Source of the DNA: Sternotherus odoratus
Taxonomy: Eukaryota; Chordata; Testudines; Kinosternidae
Direction: 5' to 3'
Assembly (NCBI GenBank): GCA_032164245.1
Contig: JAVMKO010000003.1
Location: 36,830,890-36,894,889 of the forward strand
Length of the DNA: 64,000 nt
Positions within the stretch are counted from its first letter, which is position 1; each line of letters opens with the position of its first letter. Below the pieces are notes generated by a model. It was given only the letters and a program-made list of their open reading frames with translations. It was not told the origin of the DNA and searched no databases. Of this stretch, positions 10,936 through 24,520 are shown piece after piece. The position numbers were made by a program, and so were the translations under genes.

Positions 10936-11781
10936 ATTCCAGGTCTGTTGGGATAGAGGCTTTCGTTATCTGTTAAACACTACACACACATATGAACCTG
11001 TGGAAATAAAATAGTATGAGCTAAATCCTGGCCATTATGCCACAGGCTTGAGTAGAGGCCATGATGAAGCTCCTGCACCATTCAGAGAGTTACATCAATG
11101 AGCTTCTTTCCTGGTGTTGTTCATTGTATATACGGGCTAAAATATTTTGTTCCATCTCAGGGAGCCAACCCCATTTCTTGGGCTAGCATGGAGAAAGATA
11201 GGGCCATGACTCTGCCCCTTCATTGTCCTTCTCTGCCCCCTTTTTCGGTGTTTTTCAGTGGTGGGGAGAAGTTCAGAGACTGTTGTGGTTAGAGGCTCCT
11301 GCAGAGACATGTAAGGGATCATGGAGGCTCCTTGCATACCCCTGAATGCATGCACATGGTCTTCTCATGATTTGGTCTTTTATGACCCCTGTGCTGTTCC
11401 TTATTTTTATTCAGTGTATTTTGCTTGATAATTACATTTTGAAATAATCTTAATTTACCAGAATGCATGGAAGGACTCAGATATGTTTAATGATATATCA
11501 GAATAGAGAGAGAGCATATATTACATATGACTGACTTTTGACTTTCAATCTGTTTGTTAAACTGTATATCATTGTAATACTTCTCTGAATGTCATGTACT
11601 TGGCACACTATATTCTGGTCAAAGGTTTTAAAATGTTTATTAAAAGGAATGCCTTTTTAAAAAAATCTTATAGCAAATGATGCTGCAATTCAACAAAATG
11701 GGAATAGCATGTCTGTCATGTCTGTTTGTATAATATACAGTAATAAACTACTCTAAGAAGTGATGTTTCTGTACTGCTTAG

Positions 11782-11921
11782 TAGAGCCCTATGGCAGACG
11801 ATTTTTAATCCCAAATCCATCCTGAGTCACAGTACCCACTCCCACCTGCTCCCACTATTATGGCAATGGGTCCGGTGGGACCCCCGGGATCTCACCTGAA
11901 CTAATCCCGCACAAGGCTCTA
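11782..11921. mobile_element. 140-bp hAT-type MITE (TAGAGCCC ends)
   Basis: The left end tagagccctatgg and right end aaggctcta form a short TIR. The flanks ctgcttag (11,774-11,781) and ctacttac (11,922-11,929) match at 6 of 8 bases, as expected for an aged hAT TSD. The interior is GC-rich (ggtgggacccccgggat). This is a known turtle MITE type. Confidence 0.65.
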
Positions 11922-14140
11922 CTACTTACTCTCCTAATGTAAGACATAGATGGTTGTCAGGAAGATTTATATAAGTGAAATGATCAAACTTTGGATTTTC
12001 CACTTTGTGGTGCTGGACAGTGGCCAGGAAAGGCATAGCAAAAATAGGTTGATAGTTTACAAGCACCTTTGCATTGAGAAAAAAAAAGAATTAAAAAATG
12101 ATTGCTTGAAGAGTGATTTGAGGACATGACAGCAAAGAGACTCAGAAGCAAGGAAGCTATTCATACCACTGATAGTAATAAGTGTCAAACTGGAAAGCAG
12201 CCAAAGTGCCTAGTAGGCAGGAATCAAAGACACATATGGTGAGCCTCAAACAACAAATAAGCCATAGAATTTTGGCAAGCATTACAGGAGTAATGTGCTC
12301 CAGACTTAACAAAGAAGACAACGACTAAAGAGAAAACAATTGTGCTACCAATAGTGGATAATACCTAAGGGAAAACAAAGCTTTCATCATCTCAGTTTTA
12401 TTGGCAAAAAGCATAGATGACTTCTCACATGTTAGGTCTGGATGTCCTAAAATGATGGCAAGTGTAACAATATGTCTTAAAAGATTCTAAAACGTTGTGG
12501 CAGTAAATTAGAGTTCCATTAGCAACAGCATCATTCACCATTCTTTGGAGACTTAGTAATAGATTTACTTTGCCAAAGTAAGACTCCACCCCAGGCGATT
12601 GACAAAGCGGACAAAATCAGCAGAAAAATCCAAATTACATCTCCCCAGATGTTGAATTCTATACTTTAACTAATTCAGTCAGATAGCTATTTTGTGCCAG
12701 TTAGATCACAGTGTAAAACATAAGAAGCATGGAATGTCATTTAACCAAATAATTCAAACTGCAGTTCTAGGGCATTTTATTTTGCAAAAACAATACAAAC
12801 TTTCTCGTATTATTCTAGTGCAAGCTATTGGTACACTTACCAAAAATGGCTATTCTTCTAGGTTAGTCCTAGTTTCATAGTCACAAAGGTTAGCCCATCA
12901 CTAGACATTAAAATAATATAGTCATATAGAAAAGAATTTCTACATTATATTTAAACAGAGAGACTGACCGTTGTGTTTGTAAGGGTGATATCTTGCAGCC
13001 CTTTGGATGGTCCTATGAGTGCTATGGTGAGTAACAAAGAAAACAGAGAAGCTGTGGTGGGAAGCATTTGCTTAGGCTTTTTTTTTTAGTCAGGACATTT
13101 ACATAAGTTATTAATATTAATGAGCCAAATGTGTCCCTTTTCTGAATCTACCTAATAATGTATTCTCTTTAAGTATATGATCATATCTACTTCATATAGC
13201 ACCCACTATGAATGATGTCGCAATCATGATTGGGACATGTAGGTGCTACCATAAATCTCATGGCAATTTTCACATTGAGGCAAATACGCTATATACCCTA
13301 CTCACAGACTCTGCTTCTGTCTTTGTTCTATGCACTAACATACATGCTCACACACACACCTCTCTAACATTCCTCTCCCCACACAGTCTTTTCTACAAAG
13401 AAATGCTATTCTGTCCTTTTATATGATGAAATATGCAGTGTTTTCTAATTCCCCATTAATACTGTCTATTGATCCAACAGAAAAGCTCAGTACTAGAAGT
13501 AGATGGGGCCAGCTCTCTGTTCTACTAAGCCCCATTTACACCATCAGGCAGCATAAAGAGAGTACAGATGTCCCCAGGGAATACAGGAGATTCCTCACTG
13601 TCTTGGAGGTGTTAGAACAACGCTATGTCATCCCCATATATAGCAGGAATGAAGCAGGCCAGAACAGAGAGCCCTATCGTACTGCATTCTGCCTATTCCC
13701 TGCTTCTTAGAGAAGAAGAGTACATTAAAGAAGCTTCACTATGAGACAAAAAAGACCGCTGAACAATCCAGAATAGAGGGAACATGAATATTAAAACAAC
13801 CTTTGTTCCCCCATTCTGAAAATAGATGTGGAGTAACTGAATTCAATGCATGTCAGCTGCCATCATCCAAGAAACAAAGAGCAGCACTTCCACTCTGTCC
13901 CTGATTTCTGTTTGCCTCGATCAGACATGAACTTCCCAAACCACTACAGTTGGAAAGCTTTTTGTCAGAGGAAAGGCCAAGCCTGAACCAGTGGGATGGG
14001 TTCTCCAGAAATGGGGCAAGGATATCAGTTGCACAATGTGCAGAAAGTTATGCTAACTCCCTGTGTCAGTTTTTAGTTGTGTTATTAAAAGATAGAGGAG
14101 ATAGGAACAGTTTTTGACAAGCAATACATTTGATTTAAAT
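11922..14140. other. non-coding stretch, no recognised repeats
   Basis: AT-rich. An open frame of 95 codons at 13,423-13,710 (plus) has no motif or codon bias I can recognise and no splice signals that make it compelling. Confidence 0.4.
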
Positions 14141-14142
14141 GG

Positions 14143-14166
14143 TAAAAAAAAAAAAAAAAAAAAAAA
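14143..14166. repeat. poly(A) run
   Basis: About 24 consecutive A. The sequence upstream is not an obvious processed gene or SINE, so it is probably a simple repeat. Confidence 0.7.
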
Positions 14167-14269
14167 GTTTCCTTTGACAACAGAAGTTGCTACCAGATTA
14201 TTCTGTTGGTACTGTGAAAAAAGCCAGTGCCACGCATGCTGTAAGTCACTGGTATATAAACACTCAGCA

Positions 14270-14760
14270 TAATACTCTCACTGCCCCAGAGAGTTGCTGA
14301 AGAAGATTGTATAGAGTAAAGAATCCTGGGACTGGACAGTCAACCTTTTTCTGCTATTCCTTGTAATACACTGAAGCTACATACAATAGGTTGATGCCTA
14401 AGCTCACGTGTTGAGGTCACATGGTACTAGTTGAGCTGCTTTGGGTTAGCTAGATTTATATGTGAAATCCAGGAGCTGAGGCAAAAACGGAACATTGTAT
14501 TTAAATTGTGAGATTCCAAAAGAGTCCAAGGGATAGAGATCCGAGTCACCTGCTTATTGGTGATGGATTAGTGGTGCTTTAGCTGAGTATTCTGCAGGCA
14601 GAAGTTCCTTGTGTGAGCATCTCTTTTGATTGTGTTCATTTTGTAAATAAACAAATTACACTAAGAAAATATCCAGACATTGAATCACTAATTTCTCTTC
14701 CAAGTGGAAACAGATCTTCAGGGCCCGAAGTGTACCGCCACTCAAAGGCACAACACTAGA
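14270..14760 (+). other. possible LTR-like fragment
   Basis: The segment 14,580-14,680 (tccttgtgtgagcatctctt, then gtaaataaacaaattacac) resembles an LTR with an AATAAA polyadenylation signal, and 'gcccgaagtgtaccgccac' near 14,723 looks repeat-derived. I found no paired TG/CA ends or TSD. Confidence 0.2.
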
Positions 14761-16605
14761 AATGTTTCTAAAAATTGTTCTGTTTAAAATAATAAAAAAC
14801 AAACTTTGCATTCCAACATACCTCTGTATCAATTTAAATATTTTTTTCTGTCAACATTTGAGTGAAAATGAATGAGAAGCCCTTATGGCCAACAAATTCT
14901 GCTTTAAAGAAAATAAAAATGCCAACTTAAGATGCAAACAAAATATTTAAGGGCCATTTTAATGAAAACTATGGTTTAATTTACTTTTTGGGTCCATGGC
15001 AAATCATAGCTCTCCTATAACCATGCATTGAGCCAACTCAACTGATACATCTGCATATATTTTTCTGGCAATTACTTAAAATCTGTTCAAGCACCAGTTT
15101 TTATTCAGTATTTTCCTAAGTTTTTCAAAATTATTATTTTATAGTCTAACCAAAGCTAAAATCCACTGTAGTGCAATGTTAAGGTTGGACAGTTAGACAC
15201 TCAAAAGTCAGGAAATGCACCAATCGGAGCTGAATGTACAACTATTTCCTCTTGCACATATTGCAAGCAATGGGTCATATGGAAACAAAGTATACACAAC
15301 TAACATCAAAATCTGTACATGCTGTACAATTATTATCTCTTCTCAGAATTTAAGATGTCTGCCTTCATGAACTGAAGATTTCTTAAAGTCACTAAGAAAA
15401 AGATGATGAAGGGGAGCTGAGAGGACAGCTGGTCACCGGACCAATACAGTGACTTTTTCAAATTTTAGATGTTCATAGCTATAGTTTATGAACCTCATAA
15501 TTAAAAAAATCCTTGATCCAGAAATAACAAATTACACTGAAGGGCTTGATCCCACAGATCCTTAATTTTTCAGTTTAATAGGAACTTAAGGCTCAGGATC
15601 CAGGTCTAAAAAGAACAAAGAAGAAAAAAAGATTGGAGATTGACTGCACTATAGGGGCAGAATTAAGATTGTTTGGGCACCATTATGGCCACATTTTCAA
15701 AGATGCTCAGCAGCTAGGAGTTCCCATTGAGAAAGCTGGTAGCTATTAGTAATTACTGAGCACATTCCCAAAACTGTATATAAATGTGGGCATTTTTATG
15801 TTTTTGAATGGTTGGGTTTATTTTAAGTTTAATTCTTAATTCTGAATGTCCTGGCTTCCTACACGTTTTTTTAAACAACAGCAATATTTCAACATTCCTG
15901 GATTTGTTTTTTGCATCCTTAAATTACTGTTATGTTCTTTACCTTTAAACTCCATATATTGTTTTGTCTGATAATTATAACAAAGTTAGTGAAGAAGACG
16001 ACATAGCCCACATTTTCTCCAGAGCAAGCCTCATCAGGAAATGGAGGAATCTTACATCCCTGGAAACTAAAATTTGTATTAACAAATATTTCACTCACTT
16101 GCCAAGGAAGCTTCCCTGTGTTTAAAACAGCTGTTGGAAATGTTTCCATTTACTGAATAGATTTTTGCCAAAACAATGAGTAATTAAAAATGCATGCTCA
16201 AAAATAACTGAATACAATTGTTAACTTATCAACATGGAAAAAACATGGACAAAAAATTCTGCTAACTAAATGAAAAATAAATTGAAATAATGTGTAATGT
16301 GAAATAAAAGCAAATGTCAAATGCACCATTATGTGAAGTGATGTGAGATCAGCAAGTAAATGTGTGTATCATTTATTTCTTCCATTTCTGTTTGGACTTA
16401 AGTTAGAGGCGGGTTGCAATTTTCAGCTGTATCCGATTATCTAAGCACTTCTTTGGTAGCAGGTGTAAGTTAGGACAAAAGGTTGTGTATTTTGGCTTCA
16501 GTAGCAGAGAATGTGCAATGTCAATGTAGACAATAATTCTTTACTAAAGTATCATTTAGGAATTATTGGAACTATATTAACTTTTAGGTTTTTTGAAGCC
16601 GCATG
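14761..16605. other. non-coding stretch with one ancient repeat relic
   Basis: Positions 15,680-15,775 (ccacattttcaaagatgctc ... gagttcccattg) resemble an old amniote interspersed repeat. The rest is AT-rich sequence without features. Confidence 0.4.
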
Positions 16606-16608
16606 TAT

Positions 16609-17194
16609 GGGGTTCCCACACTGTGGTACACATACCCTTGGGGAGTATGTGAGACATCTCTGGGGGGGTACACGGGAAAAATTCTAAAATGGTGGACTTT
16701 ATTTATTAATTATTTTACTTACTGCATTTTCATACTAGGTTTTTTACTTTACTCTACAGCTGTGTGAATCCCCGGATGTGGCTGCCTTAGCTCGCCTTCT
16801 AGCATAAATGTGGTACGTTTATGAAGGTGCAATACAGGCAGACATTGTTTTGTCATCACTTCCTACCGGAACAGCAGCTGGTTAACAGCATCATAAATCA
16901 ACATATCATCTGTTCATGATGTATTGGCATTTTCACCAATGGAGCAAAGCCAATGACCGGTAGGCATAGTGGAGTCATGACACATATCAGAGTAGTTGCT
17001 CCCAGTGTGATGTGGGTGCATAGAGGTATACACCAGGAAGCAAATGCTGCAAAAAGCATGTGTGTGTAATATGTACATATTGTACAGTGCTTGGCCATTA
17101 AAAGGGTTAAATATAAAACCTGTATTCTGGTAAGAGTACACAGGCAGCTGGTAGGTCTGGACAGGGATACACAGTAAGAAAAGTTTGGAACTTC
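16609..17194. mobile_element. hAT-type element, about 585 bp
   Basis: The left end ggggttcccacactgtggta followed by 'cacatacccttggggagtat' is the standard end of a turtle hAT family. The right end 'gtaagaaaagtttggaactt' is its imperfect inverse. The interior has no transposase frame. No surviving 8-bp TSD. Confidence 0.65.
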
Positions 17195-19555
17195 TAATCT
17201 ATAGGGATTCCCTTTTCAGCACTATAGTAGCAGCACAATTAAAGAAAACACTGTTTAAAAAGTTTGGCTCTGTTTGCAGCTGCTTTCTAAGTGAGCATAA
17301 CATACTGTATTTTCATCACTAAGCTGTAATCACATAGGAATCAATGTGTAGTAGTTGATTACATATCTGTGATGATACACATCCACGAACGGAGCCCACA
17401 GTATTTAAAATAAAAACATGGCTGCAGCCTTCACTTGGGAAATTGAAAGTTCTACTAGTATTAGTACAAATGAAAACACTGATGTTATGCTGCAAAAGAA
17501 GAAATCTATTATTATACATGTGTCCACAATGTGTTCTACACCCACCACAACCAGAATGATATTCACAATATCAACCACTCCCTTCACATTCTTCCCCCCA
17601 AAATTAAAACATAATTCTTATCCCAAGCAGAGCTTTCTATACCATGAAAAGAGATTTATTTTATAGTAATGCACTGGGTTGAGGCATAGGCAATAGAGGC
17701 TCAAGTCTACGGCCCAAGCTCTTGGAGTTATGTGGTTACACCAAAATCTTGACTTTCATTAAAAAATAATAATAAATCTTGCTCTTGTAGTTGTAAGGAA
17801 AAGCTTGAAAGTATAACCTGAGTATAACTAATTCAGCAATGCTCACCTGCATTTGCAAAGAGTCTGAAACATAGGTAGGAGGGGGGTGAATGTCACCACA
17901 CATTTCAATCTGTAGTTAACCCCATGACCTAATTCTTTGGGGCTCCTGGACCACACCCCAAAAAGGTAACAGACAGTGAGAGGAAGAGAAGAATGAAGTG
18001 GACACACTACATGCTTAAACAGATCAACCCATTCCAACTGCATGGGTAAGTACTGAAGATACTGCCTTTTGCCAAGTTTGTCTCTCTGTGAAGGGGAGGG
18101 GTCCCCGCTGCTGCCCTACAGCTACTTCTGGAGGGTAGAAGGGGATCCCATGCCAGTAACCCTGCCCCCAAATGTGGTGCTTTATGCTGGCCAGTCCAAC
18201 TTGATAGATCAGGTACAGAGCAGGAGGTGTTTCCTTGGAGGTCCCCATATCACAGTATGCCTATGGACTGTATGAGCCTTAAATTGGTCCTGGTTTAGGC
18301 CTCAATCCTCAAAAGATGTATAGCCAACTATTTCCTATTGAAATCAATACTGCTTGGTGCCTAAATGCCATTGATGATATGAGCCTTAGATGCTCCAGTG
18401 AATAGTGGTATAGAACAGATAGATAAGATTAGAAAGACATCTGATGTTGCAGACATGCACATGAGTAAATTACTCCCATGACTACTTCAAAAAGTAATCT
18501 GTTCCCAGAATACCTGATTGAAATTTGTTGTATGAAAGGGGGGGGGGGGTTGGTCAAACTATGGCCTTTTTCCAACAAATTTTTATTAAAAGCTGTTGAC
18601 TTTGTCTACTTCTGGTTTGTTTGTGATTTTTTTAATGTTTTTTTTTAATATTTTGTCAAACTTTGTTTTTAGAAAATGTTATTGAAGTTGTTATAGAAAT
18701 TTTTCATGTATTGAAAAAAAAATTCTCAAACATTTTTTAAATTGGCAAAGAGATTTTGAAAACAATAGAGGGTCCATTTCAAACACTTCAAAAGAGAAAC
18801 AACTTTAAAATTTAGAAATTGTTCATGAAATATCAATATCAAACTGGCAGCATTTTTAGAGCAATTTTAAAATACTGTATGCAATAATTAGAAACCAGAG
18901 AACACGAGCAATGCATATAGAGTTTTTCTTCTACTTCTATAGCAATACATTAGAGTTCAATTTCTGTTTTTCTATTGCTTTTCCAGTATTGCTGGTTCTG
19001 GCCCAGAAAGATGATTAAGATCTGAAATTCCCACTGAATATAATGTGTAAACATAGTTAACTCTTGGTACTGGGCCTGTTCTTTATTTTTTTTTTTTCCT
19101 TTTAAAAAATATAGCTAAAATTATCCTTCCTGTTTTTGTACTCTTGGGCCCAGTCCTGTTCTCTGGTGAGTGTAGGATTTCCATTGAAACCAATAATAGC
19201 CTCATGTACACATCCAGGAGCATTGTTGTAAGGTAATTTGAGATTATTTATACTTTATAACACAGAGCTGTAGTGATCACTATATTGAGGTTGTCTAATA
19301 TTTTCCATTCTAAAAATATTTCCAACCATTTTAAGAGTTCTAACATCCTCACGATTTGTACCAGGAACTTGACGTTTGTCAGTGGGGTTGTCCTGAGGAT
19401 CAGAAGGTACTTTTTGTTATCTCTGTGAAAATCTATTCTGATTGGGTTGCGTTATAAGCTATTGAAAATTGCCATTTTCCTTTTTTGTTTTGCTCTGTAG
19501 AATTTGCTAAGGGCTGGCTGCTATAAAATCCTTCAATACTCCATCAGCACTGAGC
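17195..19555. other. non-coding stretch, nothing recognised
   Basis: AT-rich, with a run of 12 G at 18,538-18,549 and T-rich sequence at 18,600-18,800. Several short open frames on both strands (17,319-17,666; 17,843-18,275) show no motif. Confidence 0.4.
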
Positions 19556-19559
19556 ATGC

Positions 19560-19895
19560 ATTGTTCTGGATCCTGTCTCACTGAGCCACACAGAGCTGAA
19601 CCTCCAGATGAGATATAGTATCATTCCTGCTTGTGTTCCATAGCAATGTAATCTCCAGGAGTGAACTCTAGTAATATGCTAAATATGGTTTCTAAGGGAA
19701 ATAAAACATAATGCTTTAGGGCTTATGCCAATCTCTAACTACTGGGGGTTTGGCTGAGACCTTAAAAGGCAGAGCATCTCGTATCTAGCTACTGTGGGGT
19801 TTCTTTAATCTTCTTCTGAAATATCTGCTGCTGGCCATATTCAGAGACTGGATACTGGACTAGATAGACCACATATCCAGTTCCTATGTCAAAGC
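19560..19895 (+). mobile_element. probable old LINE 3'-end relic
   Basis: The last 70 bp (ggatactggactagatagac, then ccagttcctatgtc) match the well-known turtle/bird repeat tail 'ggatactgggctagatggac ... cttatgt'. The left boundary is a guess. Confidence 0.45.
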
Positions 19896-20640
19896 CAAAT
19901 TATGATATTGTGGATCTCCAGTTGGGAAAGGTTCCCTAATGTACATCCTTGATGAAAAAGGTGGGGCATTATCTAGAAATAAATACAAACATACCCCAAT
20001 GCACAAAATTATTTTTGTTTTATGCTAGGCTCCATGAAAATATAAGAGAAAGACATACCTATTATGCTCTCTAAAAATGCCAAAACCAGACAGAGAAAGA
20101 GCATGGAAGGAGGGAGAAAGAAAGGAACAATAAATCAGTCAAAAAGGTCACATGTTACATCTGTTTGGCAAGGTTCCCATCCAATAATAATGTCTGCACA
20201 ATAGCCAGCAGCATCTCTCCTGAAGACAAGCAACTAAGAACAAACCTGTAGTATAAGTGACAGAAAGTTGAAAATGCGGAGCCTTTAAAGATGAGTTTGT
20301 TGCTATGCTAAATTTGTTCATATTACGGTTGGATGTAATAGACAGGCACATTAACAATGCCTATCCAAATGGGGTGATGAAAAACCTTCAAGAAAATGAA
20401 TAATCTCTCTTTCTATCCAACATATTTGTTAGTCACTTATCCCTATGGCATCAAAACAATGACATGCCATAAAGAGAACAAGATGATCCCTGTCAGGGGT
20501 GGAGGCTAAAATTAGGTTCTGGAAGCAGAGACACTGCTTCTGTGGTACTGAAATCATGAGATAAAAGCCTAGACAGAGAAGCTAACATAATGATATGTGG
20601 GCCTAGAACCTGGGACAACTGACATCCCTATACTACCACA
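19896..20640. other. non-coding stretch, nothing recognised
   Basis: AT-rich. No gene or repeat I can support. Confidence 0.4.
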
Positions 20641-20689
20641 GGAAGGCCATGTGGAGATGCATCCAAGCAGCACTATGGAGTTTAGATGC

Positions 20690-21535
20690 CGCAAGACATA
20701 CCAGAGTGACAGCACCTGTAGCCCTCTGGTAGGCCAAGCATAGTATTTAACCCTGGAGAGTGGCCCAGGAGATTATGTGAGCAACTGCACAGACCTCTAG
20801 CCTGCTATGACTCCAAACTGCAGCTTGCTTTCTGACACCAGCCTGACACTGACCCGAACTCCTGCCTCCCAATTCCAGCTTAGTTCTACCAATCTCTGGT
20901 TTCCAACCCTGACTCTTGCTTATTGATCACAGCTCAGCAATTGCACCGATCCATGCTGACTACTGCCACATGCCCATCCTTGACTTGCGGACACCAGACC
21001 ATCTGTGACCACTCGGCCAGACTGCATACACCCCAGTCCCTTACAGTTTTCCCAGACCCACTTTCAATCCCCTTCCCAGAAGTCCCTTAATAGACATATG
21101 GACAGGAGCAGATCTACCATCATCCACTGGACCCCATGGGCTACTAAATCTGTAGAAGTGGGTCTTTCATCTTCAAACCAAGAACCATGTGCTGTAGTCC
21201 CAAGCAGTGGAGCTCATAGCAGAAAATCAGACCCTCTATGAACAAATGCCACGGTCCCAGATGAGAAGTCCATGTTCCAGGCTCGGGTTGGACCCCTGTC
21301 CTCTGAACAGGGTCCCACAGTGCCACTACCTGAATATTTTGATGGGAATTGCCAGAAGTTCAGAGGGTTCCTGAAACAATGTCATCTCCTTTTCCTGCTC
21401 TGGCCTCAAGTGTATGCCACCAATGAGTCTGCTAACCAGAGAAGCACTGGATTGTGCCTCCTCCCTGCTGGAGCGGGACAACCCCATGTTAAAATAAATG
21501 ACATATTATACATAGTGAAGAAGAAACTTCATTGA
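20690..21535 (+). mobile_element. Ty3/gypsy-like LTR retrotransposon fragment (leader and gag start)
   Basis: The GC-richer segment at 20,690-21,000, with repeated 'ctgac/ctcctg' phrases, looks like the 5' leader typical of turtle gypsy elements. It is followed by a gag-like frame whose clearest part (21,272-21,420) has the conserved P-x2-FDG, FRGFLKQC and FLLWPQ pattern of Ty3/gypsy and domesticated RTL/PNMA-type gag. The frame is shifted near 21,450: 'ctggattgtgcctcctccctgctggagcg' continues the match in another frame. Protease, polymerase and integrase are absent. I saw no paired LTRs. It is a dead fragment with no host role indicated. Confidence 0.6.
21272..21535 (+). pseudogene. gypsy-type gag fragment
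   Basis: An open frame of 87 codons containing about 50 residues of recognisable gag (FDG then FRGFLKQC), after which the match leaves this frame through an indel and the tail is unrelated AT-rich sequence. Gag would form the capsid of the retrotransposon particle; this piece is far too short and broken. The start ATG is only the first in frame. Confidence 0.55.
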
Positions 21536-21539
21536 AAAT

Positions 21540-24515
21540 GGAAATCTTTTCAAAGAATAGTGTGCTTTTGAAAACGTATCATTGTGGAAAAAAATAATAT
21601 CTTGTTAAAATAAGCAGTGTGGTAAGTCTGAGAGAAAAGGGGAGGATATAATTGAAAACACATTTCCTGAGGAATGATATCTGAAAACAATGATTCAGCT
21701 TTTAAAAATAAACTGCAAATTATATTCCCATACAGTTAACAAAGCAAGTGATTCCTCTGATTCCTAACACATGTCATCATAACAAATCAGAAAAGTATGG
21801 CTAGCTTTCTCAATTTACCAAGGTTAAAATTTAGTATTTCACTGATTAAGAAACAAGGAGACAATCAATGAAATTGGAAGGCAAAATAAAATTAAAACTG
21901 ATAAAAACAATTTTTTTTATATAATCTGAAGAAGCTGTTGTCAAAAGATATAATGGAAACTAAGAGCTCAATATGATTCTGAAAATAGGACTACCCATTT
22001 ATATGAATGAGAACATCCACAGTTACATGATAAAGGATAACAAAAACAAAAAATAAAGAGATATAAATCCTTATGATTCAGGGCATGACCCTGTAACTGT
22101 TAGGATAAGGAAGAAAATAGGGTTATTTCCTTATTCTCCACTATCAGGTTCTTTACCCAAAACATCTGGTACTGAACAGTGTCAGAGACAGGATAATTAA
22201 TAGAAAGGTCATGGACCTGATGCAATATGGCAATTCCTGTTTTTTCTCTGTTAAGAACAACCTAATGTATGATATTAGGTCTGGGAAGAAAAAGTTTCCT
22301 AGCAGTTATCCTAAATCGAAACAATGGGATAAATACCTACAAAATATATCGTTTTTATCATGTGCATACATGCAACCTCTAATTCAATATGGCAATTTGC
22401 ATGGTAGATACCTAAGAATCAACAGCTTATTCTCTGCTGTACAAGTCAGAAAGGAAGAAATGCTCCATGCCTATAGGTCCTATATTTAGGTCATATAAAT
22501 GCTGCCATAAACTTTTCCCATGAGAACATTATCCAAAGCATAGGTTCTGAAGGATGGCTTGGCCCCATTCTTGTTAGATAGTGCCACCAAAATCCTGCCA
22601 TCTAATGCATTGCAAAAAGATATTGGTGTATATTATAGGTGAAAGAATGATAAGCATATGACTATTCCAAATTAAAGTTCTTCAGCATGAAATTCATGCT
22701 GCAGAGTGTCACCTAGCAATAACATGAGAACATGAGACATAATGACAGAAGGTAATAAAGTTGATGGATTTGTATCTGTGCTGAAATCAAAGCATTCTGT
22801 CAAAACAGCTGCCCAGCAGCAATTGCAGGAGTATCAGAAGAAATAAAATAATGACTTCAGATTTCAATCTCTTGCCAGAACTCTTCCTCCTATACCTCAG
22901 CATTTGGCTTCACCATCATGCAGCAGCAGGAGTGGAAAGGGAGAAATTACTCAAAGAACCAAAGTGTGTGACTGTTCATGATAGATGGTAAGGAACCAGC
23001 ATGGATGCCTTAACTATTAACACTATATTATTACACTTTTAACTGTCATTTATTATCCATGTAGTTTATCAATCACTGGGTGTAAATATATCCTCTTCAC
23101 ATCAGTACATGTGGTTATAGTCTGGCTGGCAATAATGAAGGGCTGATAGTCTAGATGCCATTAACATTTAAGCCTATTTCAATTTCTTCCCTGGCACACA
23201 CCACATATATTAAGAACCAGTATGTGTACCAATTTATTAAGAACAGGTACAAAGCCCGCCTCCCTTGTGCACAGAGGGTGAAAAAAAAAAAACAAACCTC
23301 TACAGCCATCCTTACTCCCCTCACTCTGCAGAGGGCTAAAACAGAGGTTGCTAGACTTTAAACCTGGGAGTCTCTCAGAAACAAAGAAAAATTCTTATGA
23401 GCCAAAGGATTCAGAAATACCTACCCATGGTATCAGTGAAACCATCTGTCTACATTAGGGTTTCATATGGCTGCCAATCAGCAGAGGATCAAGCACTTTC
23501 CATATAAAATTGATAGCAATAGCCAATTCTCTAGTGGGCTTTATGAAGTTGCTGGGACTTCTCCCTTCTCAGGGAACACACAGCTTGGAGCAAGTTTTTG
23601 TTTTGTTTACTTTTCTTGTTTAGGGTTGATTTGTTTCAGGATAATTGGGAGGAGGGAGGAGAGAAAAGGAATCAGAGTTGTAAGTGTGACTCTTATGGTG
23701 GAAAGGCCTTTTCAAAGAGGAATATACTCAATGGAGATGAAGAGGTTAATTGTATAAAAAGGGACCTATTTTTTCAAGCCCTACCCAGATTATCTGTTTT
23801 TAACAAAGACACAAGTCTTGGTTCTATTGGAATATGATCCTGTAGCTTTCCATATGTCCTTGCCTTGTATGTACTTTTACAGCTGGATTCATGAGGTGAA
23901 GCTGTAAAATGTAATTTCTAGCAAGCTAAATAGATTATGGCTAGTTTTCATATTCATATTTCTGGACCTTAAGCAATAAGATGTTGCCTGTGGGGATGTA
24001 TTAAACCAACACATGACTAATCAGTTTCTTGAAACCAGAGTAAAGGAGGGGCCATGTATCCATATCAGGTCCCCAAAGCCTTTTTCTCCTTATTCTTGCA
24101 GACAGAATAGTAATCAGAGCATTAATAGAGAAGAAAGCTTGGAGGCTAATGTGATGACCTCCTTAACAAATGTAATAACAAGAAACAAGGCTGCAAGACA
24201 AAGTGAATGAAAGGGAGTGTTCTTGGTGTCATTATTCATATTTGACAGATGTGCTGTGAAAGGAGCTACAAGGACCCTTCCTGCCAAGAGGTAAAATTTT
24301 CAAACCTTGGTCCATGGGTTCCAGAAGGTTGAAATAGGTGCGGATAAACCCTCTTCTACATAAAAACATATTTAAAGGCATACTGATATTTTGCAACAGA
24401 CACCACCTATCACGCCTCTATTAATCTGAATGCTAAATTAGATTAAATAATTTCTCATCACACAAAATAGGTATTTTAATTTTTGAAAAACTTTATATTT
24501 TCCCAACAACTGTGT
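21540..24515. other. non-coding stretch, nothing recognised
   Basis: AT-rich. An A-run at 23,280-23,292. The 22,190-22,490 frame of 92 codons and two overlapping frames at 23,467-23,837 have no recognisable domains. Confidence 0.4.
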
Positions 24516-24520
24516 ACATG
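24516..24520. repeat. left TSD of solo LTR
   Basis: ACATG, repeated at 25,135-25,139. Confidence 0.6.

Noticed and set aside
14143..14166. Processed pseudogene marked by poly(A)
   Set aside because: No coding or spliced-mRNA-like sequence precedes the run and no TSD was found.
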